A DNA stretch of 14,014 bases from Bacillota bacterium (GTDB taxonomy: Bacteria; Bacillota; Clostridia; Christensenellales; Borkfalkiaceae): positions 1 through 14,014 of the forward strand of contig QAKO01000105.1 in the NCBI GenBank assembly GCA_003343765.1, in the 5' to 3' direction. A model generated the notes under the pieces. It was not told the origin of the DNA and made no database searches. It saw nothing but the letters and a program-made list of their open reading frames with translations. Positions 6,517-13,961 of this stretch are shown here, in pieces (the first letter of the stretch is position 1; each line of letters opens with the position of its first letter). Position numbers and translations under genes: made by a program.

Positions 6517-9500
6517 TTATTTTTTCACGACCGTGATCGTCGCCTTTTCCTCGCCGATCTCCCAATCTTTCGTATATCCCTGTGCCGTGCCGCTTTCCAT
6601 CCGATCCGCCAGCACCACCGACGCGATCGCGTCCTTATGCGACGCAAGCACTTTCGCCGTTTCTCCCGACGCCGTATAATACACGTCGATACGATCCGTT
6701 ACTTCAAATCCCGCTTCCTTGCGCATCGTCTGGATCTTGGAGATCAGCTCTCTCTCAATCCCTTCTTCGATCAGTTCGGTCGTCAGCCGCGTGTCCAGAG
6801 CCACCGTGATACCCTTGTCACTCGCCGAAACGTATCCCTGCGCGCTCTCCGTGGAGATCAGAAGATCTTCTTCCGTCAGTTCCACTTCCGCTCCGTCGAT
6901 CTGCGTGCGGAACGTGCCGCCGTTCTTCACCGCACCGACTACCGCCGCACCGTCACAGGTTTCCAAAAACGCACGGATACCGTTCAGCAGTTTTCCGTAC
7001 TTGGGCCCCAGCGTCTTCATCTGCGGCTTGAGCTTATACGTCACCAGCGCCGATGCGTCTTTCGCAAATTTCATGCTCTTGATGTTCAGCTCGTCCAGGA
7101 TCACGCCCTGCAATTCTTCGTTCAGATCCAGATCCCGCTCGGTCGCCACGATCATCTCCGCAAGCGGCTGGCGGTTCTTCAATGCACCCGCATTCCGCGC
7201 AGACCTTCCCAATACCACGATCTCCAACACCGAATCCATCCCTTTTTCAAGATCGGGATCGATCGCTTTTTCGTCGCAGACAGGGAATTTGCACATATGC
7301 ACCGACTTCGGCGCGTCTTTATAAAAATCAGGAACAAGATTGCGATAGATCTGCTCCGCCACAAACGGCGTGAACGGCGCAGTCAGTTTCGCAAGCGTTA
7401 CCAAAACCGTGTACAGCGTCGTGTAAGCCGCCGCCTTGTCATCCGTCATCTCTTTGCCCCAGTAACGCTCTCTGCCACGGCGCACATACCAGTTGGAAAG
7501 AACATCCACAAAATCCTGCAACGCACGCGCACTGTCCGTAATGTTATACTTATTCAGCCCCTCGTCCACCGTCCTGATCAGCGTATTCAGCTTGGACAGG
7601 ATCCATTTGTCCATCAGGGACAGTTTGCATTTCTTCAGATCGTACTTGCTCGGATCGTATTTATCGATCTCCGCATACAGAACAAAGAACGCGTAAGAAT
7701 TCCACAACGGCCCCATATAGCGGCGCTGCGCTTCCGATACCGCTTCCGGATAGAAACGCGAAGGAATCCACGGCGCGCTGGACGTATAGAAATACCACCG
7801 CACTGCATCACTGCCCTGTTTATCCAGTACGCTCCAGGGATCGACAACATTGCCCTTATGCTTGGACATCTTCACCCCGTTTTTATCGTTGACGTGTCCC
7901 AATACGATACAGTTTTTGAAAGGCGCTTTCCCGAACAGGATCGTCGAGATGACCAGCAATGTATAGAACCATCCGCGCGTCTGGTCCACCGCTTCCGAAA
8001 TGAAGTCGGCGGGGAATGTTTCATTGAAAAGATCTTTGTTTTCAAACGGATAATGATACTGCGCAAACGGCATGGAACCCGAATCGAACCAGCAGTCGAT
8101 CACTTCGGGCGTACGCTTCATCGTTCCGCCGCATTCACACTTGAATGTGCAGTCATCAATATACGGGCGGTGCAATTCAATATCGCCCTCGATGCCGCAA
8201 AGCTCTTTCAGCTCCGCCTTGCTTCCGATCACGTGTACCTTGCCGCAGTCCGGACATACCCACACGGGAAGCGGAGTACCCCAGTAACGGTCGCGCGAAA
8301 GTCCCCAGTCGATCACGTTTTCCAGGAAATTCCCCATGCGACCCGACTTGATCGTTTCCGGCATCCAGTTGACGGAATTGTTCGCCTTGATCAGTTCGTC
8401 CTTGACCGCCGTCACTTTGATAAACCAGCTCTCGCGTGCATAGTACAGCAAAGGTGTGTCGCAGCGCCAGCAATGCGGGTAGCTGTGTTCGTACAGCATC
8501 TCTTTAAACAAGAGTCCCTTCTGTTTCAGAAGTTCGATGACTCCTTTGTCCGCTTTTTTGACAAACGTACCTGAAAAATCCGTTACGGCAGGCTTGAAAC
8601 AGCCGCGCTCATCCACCATGTTGACCACGGGAAGCTCATACTTCTTTCCGACACGATAGTCGTCTTCACCGAACGCCGGAGCAATATGAACAATACCCGT
8701 GCCGTCCGTCAGCGTTACATAGCCGTCGCAGACAACATAGTATGCCTTCTCACGGAAAGAACCCTTTGCATAATCAAACAGCGGTTCGTATTCCGCATAT
8801 TCGTATTCCTTGCCCTTTTTTACAGACAGAACTTTGTAATTTTCAAAAAGCGACGAAACCAGCGCCTGCGCCAGAACATAACGCGCGCCGTCTTCCGCTT
8901 CGATCTCCACATAATCTTCATCCGCGTTCATGCACAGCGCCACGTTGGAAGGAAGCGTCCAGGGCGTCGTCGTCCACGCAAGGAAATAACTGTTCTCCAG
9001 TCCTTTTCTGTGAAAACGCACAAATACGGAAGTCTCTTTGACATCCTTATACCCCTGCGCCACTTCGTGCGAGGAAAGCGCCGTTCCGCAGCGAGGGCAA
9101 TACGGCACGATCTTATGTCCTTTGTAGAGCAAGCCTTTCTTCCAGATCTCTTTCAGCGCCCACCAGACCGATTCAATGTATTTGTCGTCATAGGTCACGT
9201 ACGGGTTCTCCATGTCCGCCCAGTATCCGACCCGTTCCGACATCTTTTCCCATTCGCCCTTATATTTCCAGACACTCTCTTTGCACTTCTTGATAAACGG
9301 TTCGATCCCGTACTTTTCGATATCCTGCTTGCCGTCCATCCCCAGAAGTTTCTCCACTTCCAGCTCGACGGGAAGCCCGTGCGTATCCCATCCCGCTTTA
9401 CGCAGAACATGCTTGCCCTTCATCGTCTGGTAACGCGGAATAATATCCTTCATGACACGCGTAAGTATATGCCCGATGTGCGGCTTGCCGTTCGCCGTGG

Positions 9501-9660
9501 GAGGCCCGTCGTAAAACGAGAATTCCTCGCCGCCTTCGTTCTCTTTCACACTGTCTTCAAATACTTGCTCTTTTTCCCAGAACGCGATCACGTCCTTTTC
9601 ACGGTCGACAAAATTCATCGCCGTGTCAACTTTGGAATACAGCTTTTTATCCTGATCCAT
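6517..9660 (-). CDS. ileS: Isoleucyl-tRNA synthetase, type-2-like
   Basis: It charges tRNA-Ile with isoleucine in the cytoplasm. The 1047-residue protein has the class I signatures HIGH at 61-64 (in ANGKPHIGH) and KMSKH at 597-601. The GWDTHGLPVELEVEK stretch is near 90-104. A CPRC pair (188-191) and a CPDC...CECGG cysteine cluster near the middle are likely metal sites. The length, the GKPHIGHILTRV context and the long C-terminal region fit the eukaryote-like type 2 IleRS found in many Clostridia, rather than the ~930-residue type 1. Type 2 enzymes are known for low mupirocin sensitivity; that is family knowledge, not tested here. I chose ATG 9660, eight bases after GGAG; an in-frame start at 9687 lies between the terminator and this ribosome binding site. 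Expression is controlled by the T-box leader. Confidence 0.97.
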   Translation of the reverse strand: MDQDKKLYSKVDTAMNFVDREKDVIAFWEKEQVFEDSVKENEGGEEFSFYDGPPTANGKPHIGHILTRVMKDIIPRYQTMKGKHVLRKAGWDTHGLPVELEVEKLLGMDGKQDIEKYGIEPFIKKCKESVWKYKGEWEKMSERVGYWADMENPYVTYDDKYIESVWWALKEIWKKGLLYKGHKIVPYCPRCGTALSSHEVAQGYKDVKETSVFVRFHRKGLENSYFLAWTTTPWTLPSNVALCMNADEDYVEIEAEDGARYVLAQALVSSLFENYKVLSVKKGKEYEYAEYEPLFDYAKGSFREKAYYVVCDGYVTLTDGTGIVHIAPAFGEDDYRVGKKYELPVVNMVDERGCFKPAVTDFSGTFVKKADKGVIELLKQKGLLFKEMLYEHSYPHCWRCDTPLLYYARESWFIKVTAVKDELIKANNSVNWMPETIKSGRMGNFLENVIDWGLSRDRYWGTPLPVWVCPDCGKVHVIGSKAELKELCGIEGDIELHRPYIDDCTFKCECGGTMKRTPEVIDCWFDSGSMPFAQYHYPFENKDLFNETFPADFISEAVDQTRGWFYTLLVISTILFGKAPFKNCIVLGHVNDKNGVKMSKHKGNVVDPWSVLDKQGSDAVRWYFYTSSAPWIPSRFYPEAVSEAQRRYMGPLWNSYAFFVLYAEIDKYDPSKYDLKKCKLSLMDKWILSKLNTLIRTVDEGLNKYNITDSARALQDFVDVLSNWYVRRGRERYWGKEMTDDKAAAYTTLYTVLVTLAKLTAPFTPFVAEQIYRNLVPDFYKDAPKSVHMCKFPVCDEKAIDPDLEKGMDSVLEIVVLGRSARNAGALKNRQPLAEMIVATERDLDLNEELQGVILDELNIKSMKFAKDASALVTYKLKPQMKTLGPKYGKLLNGIRAFLETCDGAAVVGAVKNGGTFRTQIDGAEVELTEEDLLISTESAQGYVSASDKGITVALDTRLTTELIEEGIERELISKIQTMRKEAGFEVTDRIDVYYTASGETAKVLASHKDAIASVVLADRMESGTAQGYTKDWEIGEEKATITVVKK

Positions 9661-9692
9661 TGCTTTCTCTCCTTGCGGTAGTTTCACAATTT

Positions 9693-9731
9693 AAAAAAAG
9701 TCCTCCCCGTTTTCGGAAAACAAAGAAGGAC
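9693..9731 (-). terminator. Attenuator terminator of the ileS T-box leader
   Basis: On the minus strand, GTCCTTCTT pairs with the GGGGAGGAC side, and TTTT with AAAA at the top (bases 9731-9700; one bulge, a few G-U pairs). It is followed by seven T (9699-9693). It lies 33 bases before the ileS ATG, exactly where a T-box leader should place its terminator. Transcription should stop here when tRNA-Ile is charged. Confidence 0.85.
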
Positions 9732-9931
9732 CACCAAAACATACTTACATACGCCTTTTTTGATAACGCGGAAAAAATAACCGCGCGCAAGACTACTTGA
9801 CTTTCCCGTTCGCCCCGCGTGCTGAAAGGGGATACCTTTTGCATACCTGCATATCCCCTTTTCACCTGCCGGGGACTCTCTGAAAGAAGCCGTGCAAAAA
9901 GCTTGTCCTTTGTAAACGCATTTTATTCGTT
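9693..9931 (-). ncRNA. T-box leader of ileS, isoleucine (AUC) specifier
   Basis: This cis-acting leader senses uncharged tRNA-Ile. Stem I can be built by hand. The base is GCGT (9919-9916) with ACGC (9820-9817), and AAAGG (9911-9907) with CCTTT (9829-9825). Next is an internal loop, then a 9-bp helix (9901-9893 with 9843-9835). The AGAGAG motif is at 9881-9876. The distal helix TCCCC/GGGGA encloses a GGCAGGTGAAAA loop (9870-9859), matching the usual T-box GGUGAAA loop. The 3' strand of the internal loop reads TATC, placing the codon ATC (9833-9831) as specifier, followed by CCCUUUCAG as in other Ile leaders. UGGU (9733-9730), able to pair with the tRNA ACCA end, precedes the terminator. The rest of the antiterminator differs from the consensus. 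Confidence 0.82.
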
Positions 9932-9937
9932 TCTATT

Positions 9938-9966
9938 ATTTTACCAGTCCTTCCGCAATTTGTAAA
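9938..9966 (-). promoter_or_regulatory. Promoter of the ileS T-box operon
   Basis: On the minus strand, TTTACA (9966-9961; five of six to TTGACA), a 17-base spacer and TAAAAT (9943-9938; five of six) make a strong sigma-A promoter. The predicted start near 9931 lies just before stem I of the T-box leader. Confidence 0.8.
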
Positions 9967-10139
9967 GCGATTTTGCACCCTTTCCCGTTTTTTGTGTACC
10001 CTTATAAACTTTTCCAGGCTCTTTCCAATCCCTACCCTTATCCAACACTCCTTTCTGCACCGAAAAAACCTTTCCGATACTCTAAACCGGTTCTCTCTTC
10101 TAAAGGAGCCGCGCAGTTTGTTTACAAGTATGCCGACCA
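9967..10139. other. Gene-free spacer between the ileS promoter and the CBS-protein terminator
   Basis: These 173 bases belong to a gene-poor stretch from 9661 to 10190; the rest of it is leader, promoter and terminator. I see no convincing gene, repeat or RNA here. A short lysine-rich minus-strand frame (10045-9941) ends on the ileS -10 box and was rejected. Confidence 0.5.
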
Positions 10140-10180
10140 GAAAACAAAGCGCGCCGGGACTCTGTGTTCCTGCCCGGCGC
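10140..10180 (-). terminator. Intrinsic terminator after the CBS-domain gene
   Basis: GCGCCGGG (10151-10158) and CCCGGCGC (10173-10180) form an 8-bp GC-rich stem with a 14-base loop. On the minus strand it is followed by GCTTTGTTTTC (10150-10140). It starts 10 bases after the stop codon at 10191. Confidence 0.8.
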
Positions 10181-10190
10181 CATATAACTT

Positions 10191-10913
10191 TTAATTGTAA
10201 TCTTCCATGATTTTACCGATGCGCACAAGGTCGGCCGGCGTTACAAAATTGACTATACGTTCCCCCGTTTTTCCGTTTTCCGATACAGCCACCGCAAGCA
10301 GTTTCTTGTTTTCCTCAAACGCCGTTAAAATATCCTGCAGCGTGTTTTTCTTTCCGAGATACTTATAGTAAACAAACAGATCCGTTTCCGAAAGCACCGC
10401 TTCCACAGGCGTTTCCGAAAGCCAGACATCCGTATTCAGACCGCGCTGGACCGCTTCGCCCAGTTCGCGGATGATGCGCCTGTTGTTGATGATCCCGATC
10501 ATGCGTTTTCCGCGGTAAACGGGAAGATTGGAGTACCCCGTTCTCGAAATCAGCAACACCGCCTGACGCAAAGACAGTTCCGCTTCAATGCTGACGATCC
10601 GCTTTTCCTGCAAAGTTTCCCCGATCGTGGGCGGCGTACACACCAGACGCTCGATCAGCTTGATCTTCTCCACAACCTCATCGCACGGCACCGCTATGAT
10701 CTGACCGTCCGTACTCTGATGTACGATCGCGTTGCGCAAACGCGCATAATCCGCCAGGTCGTTTTCATATTTGCGGATCACCGAATTCTTTTCCGCACAC
10801 CTGCGGACCACATCCGTAAAAGGCTGCGACGGCTTGAATCCGTACAGATCCCGAAGCTGCGCGTCTATCTTATTATAACTGTTGATAAATTCCGTTGCGT
10901 TGCGTTTATCCAT
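10191..10913 (-). CDS. CBS-domain-pair protein with HEPN-like N-terminal helical domain
   Basis: The 240-residue cytoplasmic protein has two parts. Residues 1-90 look all-helical and contain YARLRNAIVHQ, whose R60-N61-x3-H65 matches the RX4-6H motif of HEPN domains, often RNases or nucleotide-binding relatives. Residues about 97-150 (ETLQEKRIVSIEAELSLRQA, then SNLPVYRGKRMIGIINN) form CBS domain 1. Residues about 165-235 (SETPVEAVLSETDLFVYYKY to VNFVTPADLVRIG) form CBS domain 2. CBS pairs bind adenine nucleotides such as AMP, ATP or c-di-AMP. The protein may therefore be a nucleotide-gated regulator or enzyme; the function is unknown and the HEPN assignment rests on one motif and helical content. 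The ATG has AAGGAG five bases upstream. The gene has its own promoter and terminator, 75 bases after the nitrilase-like gene. Confidence 0.85.
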   Translation of the reverse strand: MDKRNATEFINSYNKIDAQLRDLYGFKPSQPFTDVVRRCAEKNSVIRKYENDLADYARLRNAIVHQSTDGQIIAVPCDEVVEKIKLIERLVCTPPTIGETLQEKRIVSIEAELSLRQAVLLISRTGYSNLPVYRGKRMIGIINNRRIIRELGEAVQRGLNTDVWLSETPVEAVLSETDLFVYYKYLGKKNTLQDILTAFEENKKLLAVAVSENGKTGERIVNFVTPADLVRIGKIMEDYN

Positions 10914-10932
10914 ATCGTCTCCTTACCCTACC

Positions 10933-10961
10933 ATTGTAACATTCTTTCGGACAATTTGCAA
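10933..10961 (-). promoter_or_regulatory. Promoter of the CBS-domain gene
   Basis: On the minus strand, TTGCAA (10961-10956), a 17-base spacer and TACAAT (10938-10933) lie just before the ribosome binding site. This gives a very short leader and lets the gene be expressed independently of the nitrilase-like gene. Confidence 0.7.
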
Positions 10962-10988
10962 TACACATCCGGAAATTTCGCCAAAACT

Positions 10989-11660
10989 TCAGAAATCTTC
11001 CCGCCGCCTTCGCGCCAGGCCTCTCGTCCGCACCGTCACCAATCTGTACTCGCGCGAAGGCGTGATCGTAAAATCACACTCGCGCTTCGCTGAACGCATG
11101 AGTATCTCTCCTTCCGGGGAAGAAATTTGCGAGATCCCCTCTCCGCTCATGCAGATCGGCACCCCCGAACAGAACGCGCTCGCACGAAGCATGAGCTGCG
11201 GCGCAAAATCTTCCGCTTCGCCGAATACGTTGAAAATGACGTCCGCATCGCACAGGGCAAGCGTTTCCGCGACCGACGGATAAAACAGATCTTCCCCTAC
11301 ACACAGACCGATCTTGCCCGCTCCCGTTTCATATACCTTCAGATGCGCACCGCTTCTGAAATCCGTTTCCGCCGCATGCAGCATATCCGCAACGCCCAAT
11401 ATTTTACCCTTTTCCGCAATCGCCGCGCTCTTGTGCCTGACCCCGCAGGAATCCGTATAACACCCGCTCACCACTACACAGCCGAGTTCACGGCTCAAAA
11501 TCGCCATATCCTCCAGTTTCGCCGTTTCTCCGGCAAGTTCCCTGCGGTAATCGATTTCCCCTAAACCGTGAAAACCGAGCGCAAGCACGTCACAGCCGGA
11601 ACGTGCGGCGCTTTCCGCACTTTCGCTCAGCTCGCCTTCCGTCACAAAATGGATTTTCAT
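10989..11660 (-). CDS. Nitrilase-superfamily (carbon-nitrogen hydrolase-like) protein, triad incomplete
   Basis: The 223-residue product aligns by eye with the carbon-nitrogen hydrolase fold. A VVVSGCYTD strand is followed by HKSAAIAEKGKILGVADMLH, FRSGAHLKVYETGAGKIGLC, then VGEDLFYP and LALCDADVIFNV. C120 in GLCVGEDLFYP sits where the nucleophile of ICYDxRFPE belongs. The usual catalytic Glu (FPE after strand 1) is replaced by GFHG at about 29-32, and the usual YxK lysine region reads ADML at about 91-94. At 223 residues it is shorter than the usual 260-300. It may be a non-catalytic or differently built relative. I chose ATG 11660 because GGAGGGAGGT lies five bases upstream; the open frame to 11795 has no comparable signal. 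It is divergent from ktrB, and the substrate is unknown. Confidence 0.75.
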   Translation of the reverse strand: MKIHFVTEGELSESAESAARSGCDVLALGFHGLGEIDYRRELAGETAKLEDMAILSRELGCVVVSGCYTDSCGVRHKSAAIAEKGKILGVADMLHAAETDFRSGAHLKVYETGAGKIGLCVGEDLFYPSVAETLALCDADVIFNVFGEAEDFAPQLMLRASAFCSGVPICMSGEGISQISSPEGEILMRSAKRECDFTITPSREYRLVTVRTRGLARRRREDF

Positions 11661-11754
11661 GCAAACCTCCCTCCTGCTTATTCTATACATTTCCCCGCAA
11701 AAGTGTTCCGAATGAAATTTTTTTCGGAGATTTTTACTATATCGGCAAAATCGC

Positions 11755-11782
11755 TTGCAAATTACGTTTAATATGCTATAAT
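11755..11782 (+). promoter_or_regulatory. Promoter of ktrB
   Basis: TTGCAA (11755-11760), a 16-base spacer and a perfect TATAAT (11777-11782) lie in the 161-base divergent region between the nitrilase-like gene and ktrB. The predicted start near 11789 leaves a leader of about 33 bases, too short for an upstream c-di-AMP riboswitch. I found no convincing promoter for the nitrilase-like gene on the other strand. Confidence 0.75.
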
Positions 11783-11821
11783 TATGTTGGAACATTTTTG
11801 TTTCAGTTCTCGGGAGTTTTT

Positions 11822-13168
11822 ATGCAACGAAAAATACGTCTGACTCCGGTACGGTTTCTTGTACTGGGGTATCTGGCTATTATTCTCATCGGGGCAATTT
11901 TACTGGTTCTGCCCCCTTCATCCAAAATCGACGGCGGCGCTCCGTTTATGGACGCTCTGTTTACCGCCGTTTCCGCTTCCTGCGTGACGGGACTCGTCGT
12001 GCACGACACCTATTTGTACTGGTCACCTCTCGGCCAGATCGTGATCCTTGTCCTGATCCAGATGGGCGGCATCGGATTCATGACGGTCGTTTTTGCATTC
12101 TGGAAGATCGGCCGAAAAAAAATCGGACTGAAAGAGCGGGTGTTCATGCAGGAATCGGTCAATGCACCCGTTGTCGGCGGAATGATGCGACTGACCATGA
12201 CTATCCTGGTCGGCACTCTGATTTTTGAAGCGCTCGGCGCGTTTGTGCTGTGTTTTCGGTTTGTGCCTGATTTCGGCTGGGGCAAAGGCATCTGGTTTGC
12301 GGTGTTTACATCCGTTTCCGCATTCTGTAACGCGGGTTTTGACCTCATGGGCGCAACCGGAGAAGAATTTGCTTCTCTCACCGCCTATTCCGGAGATCCG
12401 ATCATCTGCATTACGATCCCGCTCCTTATCATCATCGGCGGGCTGGGTTTCTTTGTTTGGGACGATCTCAAGGAAAATAAATTCCGTTTCTGCAAATATG
12501 CACTGCATACGAAATTGGTACTCGTTACCACCGCCATACTGATCGTCGTGCCGACTATCATTATCATCATCGCGGAAAACGGTCTGCCCTGGCAGGAAAG
12601 AATCCTTTCCTCCTTCTTTACCGCCGTTTCGCCGCGCACCGCGGGATTCAACGTTTTGCCGCTGTCGGGAACAGGCGCGGTCAAAGAAGCTGTCATCTTT
12701 ACGACCATTCTTCTCATGTTTGTCGGCGGATCTTCCGGTTCGACTGCCGGCGGTATCAAAACCAATACGTTTGCGACGCTGTGTCTGTCCCTGCTGTCCC
12801 TGCTGACCGGAAAACATTCCGTGGAATGCTTCGGGCGCCGCATTGACGAAGAAAACGTCAAAAACGCGCAACAGTTTGTTACCTTGTATCTGCTGCTTGC
12901 CTGCGCCGCCGTCATCATCATTTGTCTGCTGGAACAGAATAATCCGACCGTCACTTCTTTGACGGACGTTGTTTTCGAAGTCTTTTCCGCAATCGGTACC
13001 GTAGGATTGACACTCGGCATCACCCCGACTCTCTGCATCGGTTCGGAAATCATTCTTTCCATACTCATGTATCTGGGCAGAGTCGGATGTCTGACATTCA
13101 TGCTGTCCCTGCGCACCCCCAATTCACCTACGGCATCTCTCCCGATGGAAAAAGTGCGCGTAGGTTGA
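11822..13168 (+). CDS. ktrB: KtrB/TrkH-family potassium uptake channel subunit
   Basis: This 448-residue integral membrane protein is the K+-translocating subunit of a Ktr/Trk system. The four pore-loop repeats are visible, each with its selectivity-filter glycine: SASCVTGL (G57), SAFCNAGF (G172), SPRTAGFN (G275) and GTVGL (G395). The glycine- and serine-rich GGSSGSTAGGIKTNT at about 302-316 is the intramembrane gate loop of the family. The length is typical of KtrB and shorter than proteobacterial TrkH. I chose ATG 11822 because GGGAG lies five bases upstream and the first helix starts straight after; the open frame continues upstream to 11603 but crosses the promoter. It should work with the RCK protein encoded next, which gates the channel in response to nucleotides. 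Confidence 0.95.
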   Translation: MQRKIRLTPVRFLVLGYLAIILIGAILLVLPPSSKIDGGAPFMDALFTAVSASCVTGLVVHDTYLYWSPLGQIVILVLIQMGGIGFMTVVFAFWKIGRKKIGLKERVFMQESVNAPVVGGMMRLTMTILVGTLIFEALGAFVLCFRFVPDFGWGKGIWFAVFTSVSAFCNAGFDLMGATGEEFASLTAYSGDPIICITIPLLIIIGGLGFFVWDDLKENKFRFCKYALHTKLVLVTTAILIVVPTIIIIIAENGLPWQERILSSFFTAVSPRTAGFNVLPLSGTGAVKEAVIFTTILLMFVGGSSGSTAGGIKTNTFATLCLSLLSLLTGKHSVECFGRRIDEENVKNAQQFVTLYLLLACAAVIIICLLEQNNPTVTSLTDVVFEVFSAIGTVGLTLGITPTLCIGSEIILSILMYLGRVGCLTFMLSLRTPNSPTASLPMEKVRVG

Positions 13169-13197
13169 GTTTTGACTCATTTTTCAAGAAACGTATT

Positions 13198-13249
13198 GCG
13201 GTTTTTTATTCAAAACCGCTTTCGGTAAAAAATCTCCGCCACGGGCGGA
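13198..13249 (+). other. Two hairpins in the ktrB-ktrA intergenic region
   Basis: Hairpin 1 is GCGGTTTT (13198-13205) with AAAACCGC (13212-13219), loop of six. Hairpin 2 is TCCGCC (13235-13240) with GGCGGA (13244-13249), loop of three. Hairpin 2 is followed by an A-rich run and the ktrA ribosome binding site. Neither has a U-tract on the plus strand, so they are not ordinary terminators for ktrB. They may be processing or translation-control stems that set the ratio of KtrB to KtrA. Confidence 0.45.
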
Positions 13250-13269
13250 AATAAAAAAAGAAGGTTTGT

Positions 13270-13914
13270 ATGAAATCTGTTTTGGTTATCGGACTCGGAA
13301 GATTCGGCACTTATATCGCCAAAAAATTTACAGAGCTGGGCAACCACGTTATGGCGATCGACACCGACGAAGAAAAAGTCAATGAGATCCTGCCCTATGT
13401 CACCAGCGCTCAGATCGGCGACGCTTCCAAACCCAGCGTTCTGGATGCCATCGGCGTGGATAACTTTGATATCTGCGTCGTGTCCGTCGGAGAAAATTTT
13501 CAGGCTTCCCTGGAAACCACTTCTCTTTTAAAAGAGGCCGGCGCAAAATTTGTGCTTTCCCGCGCTTCTACCGAAATTCAGGCAAAATTTCTGCTCCGCA
13601 ACGGCGCAGACGACGTCGTATTTGCTGAAAAAGAAATGGCGGAACGCCTTGCCGTCAAATACAGCGCCAACAATATTTTCGATTATATCCAGCTTACTCC
13701 CGAATATGCCATTTATGAGATTCCGACCCCGAAAAGCTGGGAAGGCAAGACCATTCGCGACAAGGGTGTACGCGCAAAATATAACCTGAATATTCTCGCC
13801 GTTAAACGCGGCGGTTCCCTGACCCCCCTTCCTTCCGCTGACCATATGTTCAGCAGTTCGGAACGACTGATCGTCATGTGCAGAAAATCCGATATCGAAA
13901 AATTATCCCACTAA
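13270..13914 (+). CDS. ktrA: KtrA/TrkA-family RCK gating subunit of potassium uptake
   Basis: The 214-residue cytoplasmic protein has the RCK_N plus RCK_C layout of KtrA. Residues 4-13 (VLVIGLGRFG) are the dinucleotide-binding GxGxxG. The acidic D31 at the end of strand 2 (MAIDTDE) is where the ribose is held. QIGDASKPSVLDAIGVDNFD and VVSVGENFQAS are typical RCK_N segments. From about residue 135 (YEIPTPKSWEGKTIRDKGVR, then NLNILAVKRGG) runs the RCK_C domain, which in this family can bind c-di-AMP. It forms the ring that opens or closes KtrB according to ATP/ADP. GAAGG lies about six bases before the ATG. It follows ktrB by 101 bases on the same strand. Confidence 0.95.
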   Translation: MKSVLVIGLGRFGTYIAKKFTELGNHVMAIDTDEEKVNEILPYVTSAQIGDASKPSVLDAIGVDNFDICVVSVGENFQASLETTSLLKEAGAKFVLSRASTEIQAKFLLRNGADDVVFAEKEMAERLAVKYSANNIFDYIQLTPEYAIYEIPTPKSWEGKTIRDKGVRAKYNLNILAVKRGGSLTPLPSADHMFSSSERLIVMCRKSDIEKLSH

Positions 13915-13961
13915 TTTTATCGCGGAAATACTTTGCTCGCCTTTGATACAGTCTATTGCAA

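Noticed and set aside
6637..8574. Long plus-strand open frame (645 codons) opposite ileS
   Set aside because: It lies wholly antisense to ileS. Its composition (rich in Arg, His, Phe, Ile, Gln) is that of a codon shadow, with no recognisable domain.
9941..10045. 34-codon lysine-rich minus-strand frame starting at TTG after AGGAG
   Set aside because: The Shine-Dalgarno lies only two bases from the TTG, and the stop falls on the -10 box of the ileS promoter. The frame overlaps the whole promoter, so it is unlikely to be a gene.
11661..11795. 45-codon upstream extension of the nitrilase-like frame
   Set aside because: It has no ribosome binding site and an Arg/Cys/Phe-rich composition unlike the family, while ATG 11660 has a strong GGAGGGAGGT before it.
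11603..11821. Upstream extension of the ktrB open frame
   Set aside because: It crosses the 5' end of the divergent gene, both promoter boxes and the expected transcript start. ATG 11822 has a good ribosome binding site.
13226..13249. Minus-strand terminator-like hairpin with a T6 tract between ktrB and ktrA
   Set aside because: The U-tract is on the strand opposite to both flanking genes, and no minus-strand gene ends nearby. I kept the hairpin only as a possible leader structure of ktrA.
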